The notes beneath the pieces were generated by a model that was not told the origin of the DNA, did not search any database, and worked only from the letters and a program-made list of their open reading frames with translations. From Ceratodon purpureus (lineage: Eukaryota > Streptophyta > Bryopsida > Pseudoditrichales > Ditrichaceae): DNA of 64,000 nt. The translations under genes and the position numbers were made by a program. The DNA is taken from positions 17,755,542-17,819,541 of the forward strand of contig CM026424.1 of assembly GCA_014871385.1 (NCBI GenBank). Direction: 5' to 3'. Shown piece after piece: positions 12,331 through 23,200 of the stretch (position 1 is its first letter; the number at the start of each line of letters is the position of its first letter).

Positions 12331-13924
12331 ATGGAAGATTGGAATAAAATAAAGGGATAAACTTGAAATTTAGAAATGAATTTGAATGAGAGGATTTGGA
12401 AGGTATGTTGTAGAGGAGGTAACACTTAGAAATTAGATTTCAAATCAAATTGGATAGAGGTTGAAATTGTGTGAAGGAGGTTGGAGGACACATTAAATAG
12501 AATTTGAGGATTCTAAAGTTGAATTAGAAGTTGAAGATGGTGGACAAAAAATTTATTATAAGTGATAGGGGATAGAAATTTAAATTCAACAAATTTTAGT
12601 TCTAATAATAAATAAATTGATTAATTAATTAAAAAACCAAGCAATCTGACAAGGGTGGATGTTTAATTTTAAAAGGTGAGTGAATTTTGAAGGTTTGGGA
12701 GTTGACATTAAGAGAACTGTTCTTGCTTTTGAAATGAAGGATATGCTAGTATTACATTTGAGTACTTGGGCAAGTGAATGCCACATTGTTTGCCTTCCAT
12801 TCCTTTTAGACAAACACCGAGTCTATATGGCTTAAAGTTTAACAAATCTCGTCAATTTTTTATTCTGAGACTTATGATTTTTTTCCATCTTAAAGGTGAT
12901 TCATAATCATTATTTTTATGAATTAAAGACATAACATGTGGATTCATCTAAATGTGGAAATACAAACACATACTTCATAGCCAAAAATTTATATTTGTTT
13001 ATTTATTTATTTAAGTATTTAATTATTTTGTATTCTTTCCTTAGTCTCCGATTCTACCTTTTATTTTTATACTTTTTCCATTTGCCTTCCATTCTATCTT
13101 CTTGTTATTTTATTATTACACTATTATTCCATTCTATACTCTTAACTTTTTATTATTACACTATTTTTCCATTCTATCGTCTCTTTAGTTTTTTATCTTA
13201 ACATTATTCTTCCATTTTATCTTCTCATTTTCCTATCCTTCCATTCCTCTCCCATCATCTATTTATTTATTTAATATTCCTCTAATCTGTCTCCCATTCT
13301 ATCTTTTTATTTTTGCCTATCGGAAGAAAGGAAAAATAAATAAAAGATTAGGGGATTATATTATGTACAAGACAATAATAAAAAACAGACAATTGAAATA
13401 AAATACAATATGACAGTAAATGAAACATAACAAATAACCGCGAGACAGACAAACTACAATGGGAAAAGGTTTGAAGGAAATAGATGTGTATAGAGAAGAT
13501 AGATATCAAGGGAAAAAACAAAAAATAAAAAGAGTACATGAGAGGTAATAATGACTCAAAAAGATAATTAGAATAAAAGATCAAATAAAAAATAATAATA
13601 ATAATTGCAAGAGTGGAAATGACATACAAGAAGAAATGAGGAGTATGAAGTGAATAGAAAAAACCATGTCATGGTGATAACATTATGGCAAAAGAAGAAA
13701 CTAAATAAAAATATCCAACTTAGAAAGGACTTTTTTCTTAAAGATTAAAGGATTAGATAAAGCACGAGACAATAATTGGAAAATAGTAAATTATAATTAC
13801 ATAGAATAAAATGGTATTTGAAAACATAAGAAATAAGTTCAATAACACTAAGATATACAAACTACAGTGGGCATAATTTTATATACTCAAGAAAGCAATT
13901 AATTAGGAAAAGTGCATTTTCATG
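12331..13924. other. AT-rich loop of the foldback element
   Basis: About 1.6 kb of AT-rich single-copy DNA between the arms. Part of it (about 12,950-13,330) is pyrimidine-rich, with repeated CCATTCTATC-like strings. I see no convincing coding sequence. Confidence 0.6.
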
Positions 13925-14770
13925 GAAAAAAGGATTTGTCTTGCCTTATAAAATTAAAGCCAAAAACATACAAACTTGTCATATTAATGTAAGAGAAATC
14001 CATGTCGAGTTCTCCCTTGATTTTATTACCTAACGAAATAATGTCTTCAAATAAAAGAATATTATTTTTTATTAGCTTCTCATTACCTTTTAAGTTGTAC
14101 CCCCCATCGTATACCTCCCTCGTCTATAGGTCCATGGGCCATAATTTCATTTTCAAAACAAATGTATTCTTCCTTCTAAACATTGAGATTATGTTTGCAA
14201 ACCATAGTAGAGCACCAACAATTGAACGGCATAAATATCTCCTTCTAAAGTATACCCCAACATCAAGGCGGATCCCACAATCCCGATTATAAAATCTTTT
14301 GGACATTTTCCATGATTTCAGGGATATGTCTGAAATTTCTAATTCGGTATTGATTTTGTTTTTAGACTATCTAGAAATAGAATTTTTTTTGTCAAGGTTG
14401 GACGAGGGGAGGAGGGGAGGGGAGGCCGTCTCTAGAGAAAACGCAAGAGAAGAAGGAAGGCCATGCGAGACCCCGCCTCCAAGCGGACGGGGGGCCGTCT
14501 CCGCGGCCGTCTCCACGGCCGTCACCGGGGTCGGCCCCCCCCCGTCTCCGCCGACGGCCGACCCCTCAACTCCCTGAAATCTCGAAATTCCCGTAACTTC
14601 TTCAAAACTTGTCCAAATTGGACTTATGAGATGTTTTATGGCATCTACAGGAAATGTAGATGCCAAAAAACACCTCATAAGCCCAATTTGGATACGTTTT
14701 GAAGAAGTTATGAAGATTTTAAGATTCGGGATTTTTTTTTTTTTTAATGTGCGGCCGTCTCCGCGGCCGT
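13925..14770 (-). repeat. Foldback arm, right
   Basis: Inverted partner of 11490-12330 that includes the same nested small hairpin. Near identity of the arms suggests a recent origin or ongoing conversion between them. The G run of the left arm is matched here by only about ten C. Confidence 0.85.
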
Positions 14771-15304
14771 CGCCGGGGACGGCCAGCCGTCTCCGCGGTC
14801 GGCCGCGTCTCCACGCGGTCGGCCACGTGGATGGCCGCGTCTCCACGCGGTCGCCCACGCGGACGGCCGCGGGATCGGACGGCCCTCCGCGGCCGACCAT
14901 GGCGGCTGCGGGCCGTCCGATCCCGTGGCCGTTCCCGCGGTCGGCCACGGCGACGGCCGCGGGATTTGACGGCCCAGGAGGGCCGCGCACATCCGACGGC
15001 CCGCGATGTGCTAGCACGGCCGCATCTTGGCCGTCGGATCGAGGTGCGGCCGTCCCCAGGGACCCCGCGGCCGTCTCCGCGGCCGTCGCCGCGGACGTCC
15101 CCGCGAACGGACGGCCAAGATGAGGCGTGGTGGCGGGATCGGCCGATGGGACGGTTGGGGGATGTTTTTACCCCCCCGGGGTCGCAAAATTATTACCGCG
15201 ACGTAATTCTCGAGCGTCGGGGACGCCACGTCCGGGACAGGGGACGTCTGGGTCGGACGTCCGGACGTCCGGAGCCGGGTCGGATGTCTATATGAACAAC
15301 CCTG

Positions 15305-15312
15305 CTCATGTT
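15305..15312. repeat. Target-site duplication, right (CTCATGTT)
   Basis: Right copy of the 8-bp duplication produced by insertion of the 4.24-kb hAT-type element. Confidence 0.9.
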
Positions 15313-15445
15313 CCACCACTTTAGCCATCTCTCTTTGTACTTGGCAAAAACCTTGGCAGTTGCAAAAAGCTGCAATTTTTCACAGGTCATTTCACGCTTC
15401 GACTGAAAAATGTCAAAGTGACGGACGATATGCAAACAAGTCAAG

Positions 15446-16746
15446 CATCATCTTAGAATTATTTTATATCATATCATATAATCTTGTAAAAGTAGAAGTA
15501 CAATAAAAAAAAAACCATGCATTAACAATATAAGAGAGACTGGACAAAAAACAATTTAAAACTGAAAATGCATATACTGAGTAGAAAATATACTCTAACA
15601 CATGCAAAGCCCTTAGCTGATTATTCAAAGATCGTACAAGCCCAACCGTAAAGACTGCCTTATAATCACTCAAGATATGAGAACTCCGAAAAGGCCCTCC
15701 AACACAAACAACCTCAAATCCAACTACCTTACAAACGTCATCTTTAACATTATAAGAATCATAAGAAGATTCTCATCTTCGATCCGAAGGAACCTGTTCG
15801 ATACTCCACAAAAGGGGTTTAAACAAAAAAACAGAAAGCGCTACCTGTTCCTTGCAAGTAGCAAAGTCGAACAAGCAAACGCACAGCTCAACTCGAGCAC
15901 TTGAGTTTTAACAATAAAACATGAGTTTGCTTAATTTTCCATAAAAACTATCAAATAATACTCAAAATTAAACCACTTGATGGAACTCTTGAATCTCAAA
16001 GACCTATAAAAGGATGTGTCTTTCCAATGAAAAGTACATTCAAAGCATACAAAGTGACGTAGGAATCCAAAAGAGGTTTAACAATCACATGTTTATTGAA
16101 TTTTGAGTTAAGTAAAAATAGGCATCCAACTTGAAAGGGATTAAAACGCATAAAAGTTCTTGAAAGTTAGAAAAGATAAATGTGGCCTTCACACCTCAAA
16201 AGGATCCATAATGTATTAGCTTTTTAAAATTATTCAACAAAAAAGGTATTTTAACTATGCTGATATTCTGACAATGCTGTTTTGAATTCTTCAAATTGGC
16301 ACTACACATGGAGATTTTCTCCAAATATTTGATGTAATACATCGTTGGAAAGCCCTCGACAAGAACTTTCCAAAAACATACAACAAGCCATATTTCCAAA
16401 AAAAAAAAAAATCTCGTCATTTTCCATGCGAGTTGTCAAAAAAAGTGAATGCAAGAGGCACCCCCAATCCATCTCTCGGATCCGAGAGGTGCCCCCAAGC
16501 TCTGACTTTCACTCGCTTTTTTGCTCCATGTGAGCTCCAGCTCAATGTTGGATGCTCAGATTTCTCTGCTTATTCAGTTTAAAGTGAAGGCAGAAAGCAT
16601 CTCTGAACCATCCCTCGGATCCGAGAGGTGCCTTGGCCAAGTATTTTTTTTTGCTTTTTTGAGTGCGTGGTTACAATTTTTATTCATAGTTTGAAGTTCA
16701 AAAACAGAATATATGTAAGATTCTCCTCTCGAATCCGAGAGGAGAA
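15446..16746. other. Intron remnant of ParB-MTase B with palindromic repeats
   Basis: On the minus strand this lies just upstream of the fourth core exon of copy B, where copy A has its repeat-bearing intron. It is AT-rich and non-coding up to about 16430. It then carries CTCTCGGATCCGAGAG at about 16473-16488, CCCTCGGATCCGAGAGG at about 16611-16628, and a near-perfect 28-base palindrome (ATTCTCCTCTCG, AATC, CGAGAGGAGAAT) at about 16719-16746, abutting the stop codon of gene E. No earlier exon of B is visible, so B is truncated here. Confidence 0.6.
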
Positions 16747-19700
16747 TTAAACGCCCGGAATGAAAGTCATATTCCGAACCCGACAGTGCGCTTCGTATTT
16801 CTCTTCCTCGGTACGCACGATCTCAATTACAGTCAAATGGTTTTTCTGCAGTAGAACAAGACGAAACGGTTAAGGAAATCTTCTACCCAAGAAACACGAA
16901 GGATGAAATGAGCGTCGGCTGCCCGCCGACGATCGGTGAGCAAACAGCGAAGGCACCAGAAGAGACAGCATTGACTTACCAGAGCGAGGGCCGTGACGTT
17001 CCCCCCTCCCCAGCAATTGATCACTCGAACGTCCTCAAACTGCATCGCTTTCTCCAGAAGAGATTGGAGGAAAGAGTAACTAGCGTGGCAGTGTCCATTT
17101 GACCAATCCTCCCCAAGATGATCTTCTCCTTCGTCCACATAGGGAGGAAGCGGACGTTTCAAACCAGTGAAGTCCGAAAATGTATTCCATGCATCCCCGG
17201 GTGTTGTTTTTGGATACATAACGGACACATGAACCTTGGGTCTAGAGTCAATGAGAGAACTCCTTTGAAACCCGGCGGAACTATCAGGGAAGTATTGCAT
17301 AGTATGAACCGTCCACGAATTACTCGTCAGCCTTGACACGCCTTGAAGAGTGTAATTACACTCAGCATCGAGTAGCCACAAGGATGGGGTGACAAGCTTA
17401 TTCACCTTAATTGTATCTACCTCCCCATCCACCTGAATGACCTCCTCCTCCACCTCACGGTGAATCCTCTCAGCGACAGTTATAACGTGTTGTTGTCGCA
17501 TGTTAGGCATCTCTTTTCCCGCTTGATCGTAGCCAAAGACTACGAACATCTCATACTGCGCCTTGTCCAAGGAGAATGCTCCGCGAACGTCAAGAGCTGT
17601 GCACACTTCACCTAGGTCCTGTGCAATCCGGGCATCGAACTGTACAGACGACTGCGAAGACTGGTCCACATCCGACTTCCAGTACTTCTGCACAATGTCT
17701 TTGAAGAATTCTGGTGTTGGCCCGTGCGACGGCGTGAGCGGATGATTCCGTCCCTTAAGCCACTCCTTCCCCTCAGGACTATCTTCCAAGTCAGCCCGAA
17801 TATTACTAATCATTGTATCATTGAACCCCTTCTCGACTTCAAGGGAATTCCAGTCATCCATGCTCCACTCAATATGCTTCCCAGTCCCTGGTTTCTTCAG
17901 TGCAAAGCCCCTGTAAATACACATGAGCTCGTTTCGGACAACATACTCGTACTTCACACGAAAACACCAATTCTCCAAGGATATTCCGTCCCGTTGAATC
18001 ACCTCTTTCCCAGTGACCTTGAGGTACACTTTAAGGTCCAGAACTTCCTTGGCCAGCCTCTTGCATTCGTGGTCCCGAAGACCGATCACGTACTGCATGT
18101 CGTTGAGTATTATGTCCCGGCGGGCTGGCTTTGGGGGAAATCCTGGTTTCAAACCGTCCTCCCCGATGATCCTCCCCTCCTCCCAGGCGTTGAACACCAG
18201 TTGCCACTCGTTGTATGTTTCATCAGAAACGAAGACTAAGGGCAGCTTCAAGGTTTGGGACGTAGGGGTCTTTCCGAGAATCGGACTGAGGTACTCCTTG
18301 CAGAACTCCTGCAAGGAAGAAGAAAATGAAATCGATAAATAAATTCCACAATTACAATACGGAAAACCACCTGAGCGTCGGCGGGCCGCCGACGACTTTC
18401 AACTACATGGAAACAACAGGAAAAGAGAAAGATGTAAATTACCTTCCATGCGCTGAAGTCATCTTTCTTCTCGATCCTCCCCCGCTCGATCCATTTGGCG
18501 CGCATCTTCGCCAGCTAGGACCTGAAACTTACTTCGGCGACTTTATCCTTCACCTCGATGTTTAATGCGTTAGAGACCTTAATGAGGGTATCCTTGTTAT
18601 CAGCATATACAGGAATGATATCGTGGTTAAGGTAATACTGCCGCATAGGAGAGTCCAGTGGTTCCTTCTCTCCCAGTTCTCGACAAGCCTCAAACGTGTG
18701 CTGGCCCCCAATTATGTACCAATGGATGAGCTCATCTTCATACCAAGGTACCAGCGTCGTTGTGCCGTCATCCAATGTACGTGAATACCTGATATTTAGG
18801 GCTGACATAGGTCTAAGAAGTCCTTCCAAGCCTTTAAGCTTAATCTCGCCCGTCACTAGATCCTTTACTCTGGGGTCACCACTCATAGGAAGGCAGTACA
18901 GCTCGGGCTTCTTCCGGATTGCTCCAAGTCCTTTGTAGAAAAGACTTATCTGATCCTGCCTCTTCCTGAATATCGCTCTGTAATTAAATTCGTCGGGAGC
19001 TATGTGTATCCTGTTATATGGAATCTGACAAGGAAGGGCACGTTGCCCGTTGGGGAAGCAGTGCCCAAGTCCCTCCTCCAACGTCTGGTACATAGCAAGG
19101 ACGTCGGTGTCCTTTGTTTTGGAAGTGAGATTGTTTGCGAGCATGAGAGCTTCCGCCACGGTCTGCTTTTTCTCTTCCTTCTTCCCGCCTTTCTTCTGTC
19201 TCCCACCCTCGCCCTCATTAGCCGCTGCCTTTCCCTTCTTCCTTCTCGATGACTCCCCTGTCGCCTGTGTCTCTCCGGTCTCGGGCGTGACTGTACCAGT
19301 GCCCGCTTCTACAGCAGACTTGCGGCCGCCTCTTTTCTTTGGTGAAGGCTTAACCGAGTTCTTCGTCTTCTCTTCCATCACTTTGTCCCCGAGCGTATCA
19401 ATCACGTCGAGTATCTGTTCAACAGCTGTGTTCTCGCCCCTGCCCCAAGTAGCCGCTTCCTGTACTTCTTTAGAGCACAAGCCGTCTATGCACTTCTCAA
19501 CCGGAATTACAACCGCGAAGCAGTCCACTGGTGTGCCCTCCGCGACAGGAACCGATGCAAACACCAAGTACACGTTGTCCTTATCCTCGCATTCCTTGGC
19601 TCCAATAATCTCAAATCTTGGTCCACCCGCCATTTGCTTCTGACCTATTTTGGTCACGAAGCCCAGCGACGTGGGAGTGTCACGCCAGGTGATGCCCCAC

Positions 19701-19843
19701 TCCGTTATCTTCGAATCAGCGAGGAATGTCACCCTCGGTTTCAAGCCCCGTGCGAGTATTTGTACTTCAGGATCAACAACCTTGTCACAGAGCCACCGTA
19801 ACCCATTTGGTTTTGCGGTGGAGTCGACCGGGGAAAGTTCGTA
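16747..19843 (-). CDS. Divergent ParB-MTase family member E
   Basis: Likely exons are about 19843-18533, 18514-18443, 18308-16980 and 16845-16747. The first encodes a globular N-terminal domain, a Lys/Glu-rich linker, and a ParB-like domain with IGGQHTFEACREL in place of GNHR. The short second exon (KMRAKWIERG) matches the RWLKWW exon of its relatives. The third ends with a methyltransferase-like segment in which motif I is VINCWGGGN. The last exon (HLTVIEIVRTEEEKYEAH) corresponds to the post-motif-I strand and helix (GRHILAFEDDEAIF in C). No recognisable motif IV remains, so catalysis is doubtful. Exons 1 and 2 are separated by only 18 bases that begin GTAAGT and end TAG, which is either an extremely short intron or a read-through/nonsense TAG. 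The N-terminus abuts an R-block, so the true start is unclear. It lies in tandem behind gene C. Confidence 0.65.
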
Positions 19844-19844
19844 T

Positions 19845-19950
19845 GTGAGCGGAGAGCGTAGAGCGGAGAGCGGAGAGCACAGAATGGAGAGCACAGAATT
19901 GACAATTATCAAAATTTTCAAAAGCAAAGTCGACCCTATAACCGTGGAGA
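19845..19950 (+). repeat. R-block, copy 2
   Basis: It starts with GTGAGCGGAGAGC hexamer-like repeats and ends ACCCTATAACCGTGGAG, the same two ends as the other R-blocks. It separates the 5' end of gene E from the 3' end of gene C. Confidence 0.6.
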
Positions 19951-20296
19951 ATTACTAAATTAAGGCTTGATTTTGACACTTATTTTAGAAAAAGAGTATA
20001 TTACCGTGGAGATCAGGGTTAACTCCGGTAAGAATTTATTACGTTTGTTCTCTACGATACAAATTAGGGCTGATGTCATGATGACGTCATGCATACATTT
20101 TGTTAGATTTGTCATGGGTTTAGGGAAGATACAATGACCATGCGTTAAGTTTTAGATCAAACAAATAATTCTTTCATAGGATTATGTAAATGCACTAGGA
20201 TAAAAAACAAACTTTAAAGAACATAAAGGAGGCAAGGTTTGATCAAATCAAATCAAATCCAATGAAAACAACAATAGACCGAAGCCTCCTTCAAAA

Positions 20297-23200
20297 TCAC
20301 AACATGCTACAGTCGCTACTTTCACTCTCAGAACTAGTTGACTCTGAATCTCCTTCTACCGCCTCGTCATCGACGAATAGAAGGGCCCTAGGATCAAAAG
20401 TAGTTGGCCGACTAGGAACATAAGTGAGGGCTCCAGATTGAAACGCCTGTGCTAAGTCCTCTGCGTAGTCCGGAAGTATGAAAGGCTGAATCGGGCTGGA
20501 ATGAAGACGCCACGATGGAGTGGACACTGATGATGGCCCACGTGGCGGTGTTGCTGAAACTACTCTGCAATAAAGAACCGATTGTGGTTAGATCGAGTAC
20601 GAAGAGCTGCAAAGAGAAGCAATGCTTGGATAATTTGAACAAAGAATAAAAGACTTACACCACTTGTCAGGTCTTGCTCTCTTTGGAGGCGCTTCGCCTG
20701 CTGCTGCCGGCCTTGGATGTTTAGGACGACCCATGGCGGATGGTTTGAGAAGGGCGTTGAATATGGCTTCGTCATCCTCAAAAGCGAGAATGTGACGACC
20801 AACAGCCTGGGCGGCCTTGATGGAGGCCCCTGAAACTCGGAGAGAAACAAAGAAATGACAAACTGTGGGAAAAACGAGAGGAATAATTAAGCAGAGATAT
20901 GTAAGAAGAGTTACCTGTCCCAGCATTCCAATCAAGGACTATGTCGCCGGGCTTTGACAGCTCCTCAATTATGCCCTGCATCATCTCAGGGGATTTCTCC
21001 CTTGGGCCTCTCCACGGCACCTCCCCATTCATGAGCTGCGAGTCCAGATCGGTGAGGTTGAAAATGGCATCACTCTCGGTAATGTTGAGGAGCCCATGTA
21101 TCAGGTCTTCCTTCTTCGTCTGGAAGGAGAAAGTACTGCCACTACGAACGTAGACGCGAATCCAGAACCGCATAGTCTGCAGTCAAGCAAAACTAGTGAG
21201 TAAAATGAAGCGGAAGTGACCAAAGTAAGCGAAGAGAAGGGTATGTTTAGGAAAAGTACCAAGTTCTCGGGGTTCGTAGGAGAAGTCAGGCCGAGTACAT
21301 TGACACCCCACCAGTCCTTGAACAGCACGTATCCACCAGCAGCAGCTTCTTCCTCGATATCCTTAGCCAGCTTCTGATCAGTGTTGTAGATGAGGCAGAT
21401 GGCACCATCTTTCTGCAGGAATTCATCTGCAAAATGGAAGATGTCGTACAAATAATCCTTGTAGCGAGAGTTCCAAGGCGGAATACTTGTGGGGGGAATG
21501 GAAACGTATGGGACGGGAAGATTCTCAGGGATGTCGGCAATGATCAAGTCGACTCCCAGATGGTTCTCTTGTTTGCATCGGTCCGGAACTTCGTTTTCGC
21601 GGCCTGCTCCAAACTAGAGAAAACAAGAAAGGAGAGTTAGTAACTACATAGCGAGTAGAGTTGGCAGAATCCATTAGATGTCAAAATATAGGAACAAACC
21701 TTGCGAATGAAGTCCTGAGTCTTGATCCAATCCGGGTCGCCCCCTTTATTCTCCTGTCTCCTATTTCGCCGTAACAAGGAATCCACAGATGAGTTGAAGA
21801 CGGAAACATGTGTGGAAATCGAAGCTCCAGCTGAAGAAGTTGTTTGAGGATATAGTTTGGCCTTCCTCTGCTGAAGGAGACCTCTGGTGATCTCCGAAGC
21901 ACTGATCGAGGAAGGACCCGGTGAAGAAGTTGAACAGGGCTTCGTAACCACATTACCTGGAGAGGGCTCGGGTGCCCTCTGCTCTGGAGCGGAAGACGCC
22001 GCACCAGTTTGCTGTGAAGCTTGTGAATGTGATCGCAATGATTTTAGTCGCCGAGCTCTCCCTTTCTTCGGTGGAGGAGCCGATGATTGGTCTTCAGGGC
22101 CTCCGCCATCTTCAGTAGCATCCACCGTTTCTTCGGCCACTACCTCACCGGCATCATGTGAAGTCTTGATGTCCACCTCAGAGTCAATAGTGAAACCGCG
22201 ATAACAATCAAGGTACCAACATCCCTCAAGCAAGTGGGGAGCTTTGTACCTTTTCAACTGTTGTGGAGAATAGATACACTGGTCCGAGGTTCTCGACGTC
22301 CAAGCAAGGAAGTAGCTGGGGAGCTGCTGGACGGTGAGGACGCCTTTTGGAACAAGCTCTCTCTTAAAGTACCTAAATAAACAATTTTAAAGAAAGTTAG
22401 CATCACTAAAATAAAAACAGCCCATTATTGCGGAAAACGAATGACATGAAGAGAACATACGTACCGATAAGTAACCCGCTTGACAACCTCAGCGGTTCCA
22501 GGGAATTTAGCGAAGTTAGACTTCTTGTCATAAACCTTCTCAGCCTGCTTTCCGAGGAACGTCGGGAAGGCCTTGTCCCATAAAAGAATACGTGAACTCT
22601 CCACATAAGCCCCCGGTTCTTGGACATCCGGAAAATCCTTCCAATTGATGATGAGGTTCTCCGCTTTGCATATGCCATCGACTTCGTTGATGACAGCTTC
22701 CTCCAACTATAATATAGACGAAAATATATTAGCGACGAGGTACGAGTTATGAAATAAAAAAACAAAAATGTAATTTGAATAATAAATGTAGAAAATATAC
22801 CCCGGCCCAAAATGAAGCCTTGTTCAACCAAGGGTCGAGGTCGGTTTCCTTGAATTCCAACGGAAGGAATCTGTAAGATAGTCTGGAATTTGGGGATGAG
22901 TTCCACCACCTCAACCAGCGAGCCTTGTATTTGGGCTCAACTGCTGCTGGGACAATTTTCTGTAGCTTCTCAACGGTCATCTCCGGTTTAGAGAAGTCAC
23001 TGTAATGTCGATTGATCTGCATGAAGAGTGATTGTTTTAGAGGCTACGAATTAAGGAAATCACGTTGACATACGAAGTATTATAAATGGCATTAGTGAGT
23101 GTTTCACCTCATTGAGGAAGTCGTCACCATTCTTGGGATTCGCAATGGCCAAGTACTTGGTAAAGTCCTTCTTCTTGATGGATTCGACCATTTTCTCAGA

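Larger units (their letters stand above)
11066..15304. mobile_element. Non-autonomous hAT-type element, 4.24 kb, with internal foldback
   Basis: The ends are CAAGGTTGTC at 11066 and, on the other strand, CAGGGTTGTTC at 15304. The element interrupts a recognisable exon of ParB-MTase B and is flanked by the 8-bp duplication CTCATGTT, the size used by hAT transposases. The terminal bases resemble those of the 14.5-kb hAT element at 49 kb (CATGGTTGTC). Both subterminal regions carry GGACGTCC-type palindromes and GC-rich CCGTCGCCGCGG or CCGTCTCCGCGG strings. No transposase frame is present, so it must have been moved in trans. The interior is a foldback of two ~840-bp arms around an AT-rich loop. 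Confidence 0.88.
10440..15445 (-). pseudogene. ParB-MTase B fragment, split by a hAT insertion
   Basis: Minus-strand remnants match ParB-MTase A. The fourth core exon starts near 15429 (HFDIFQSKREMTCEKLQ, then RWLKWWNM). It is cut at 15304 and resumes at 11065 (MSKESRLEYN, then WIDQVAFWAG). The fifth exon follows at about 10848-10440 (LEEEALNCYAKIVEED, then SSWIEAHSITL). A Trp codon of the family has become TAG near 10709, and frame breaks follow. The acceptor before the fourth exon has lost its AG. The copy ends abruptly at about 10440, before the methyltransferase part. Copies A and B lie tail-to-tail. The insertion of the hAT element (11066-15304) in one of its exons shows that B is older than that element. 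Confidence 0.8.

Noticed and set aside
11875-14292. A ~96-124-residue frame (MSSSPLILLPNEIMSS) present twice
   Set aside because: The two copies are simply the two foldback arms; no start context, splice support or family.
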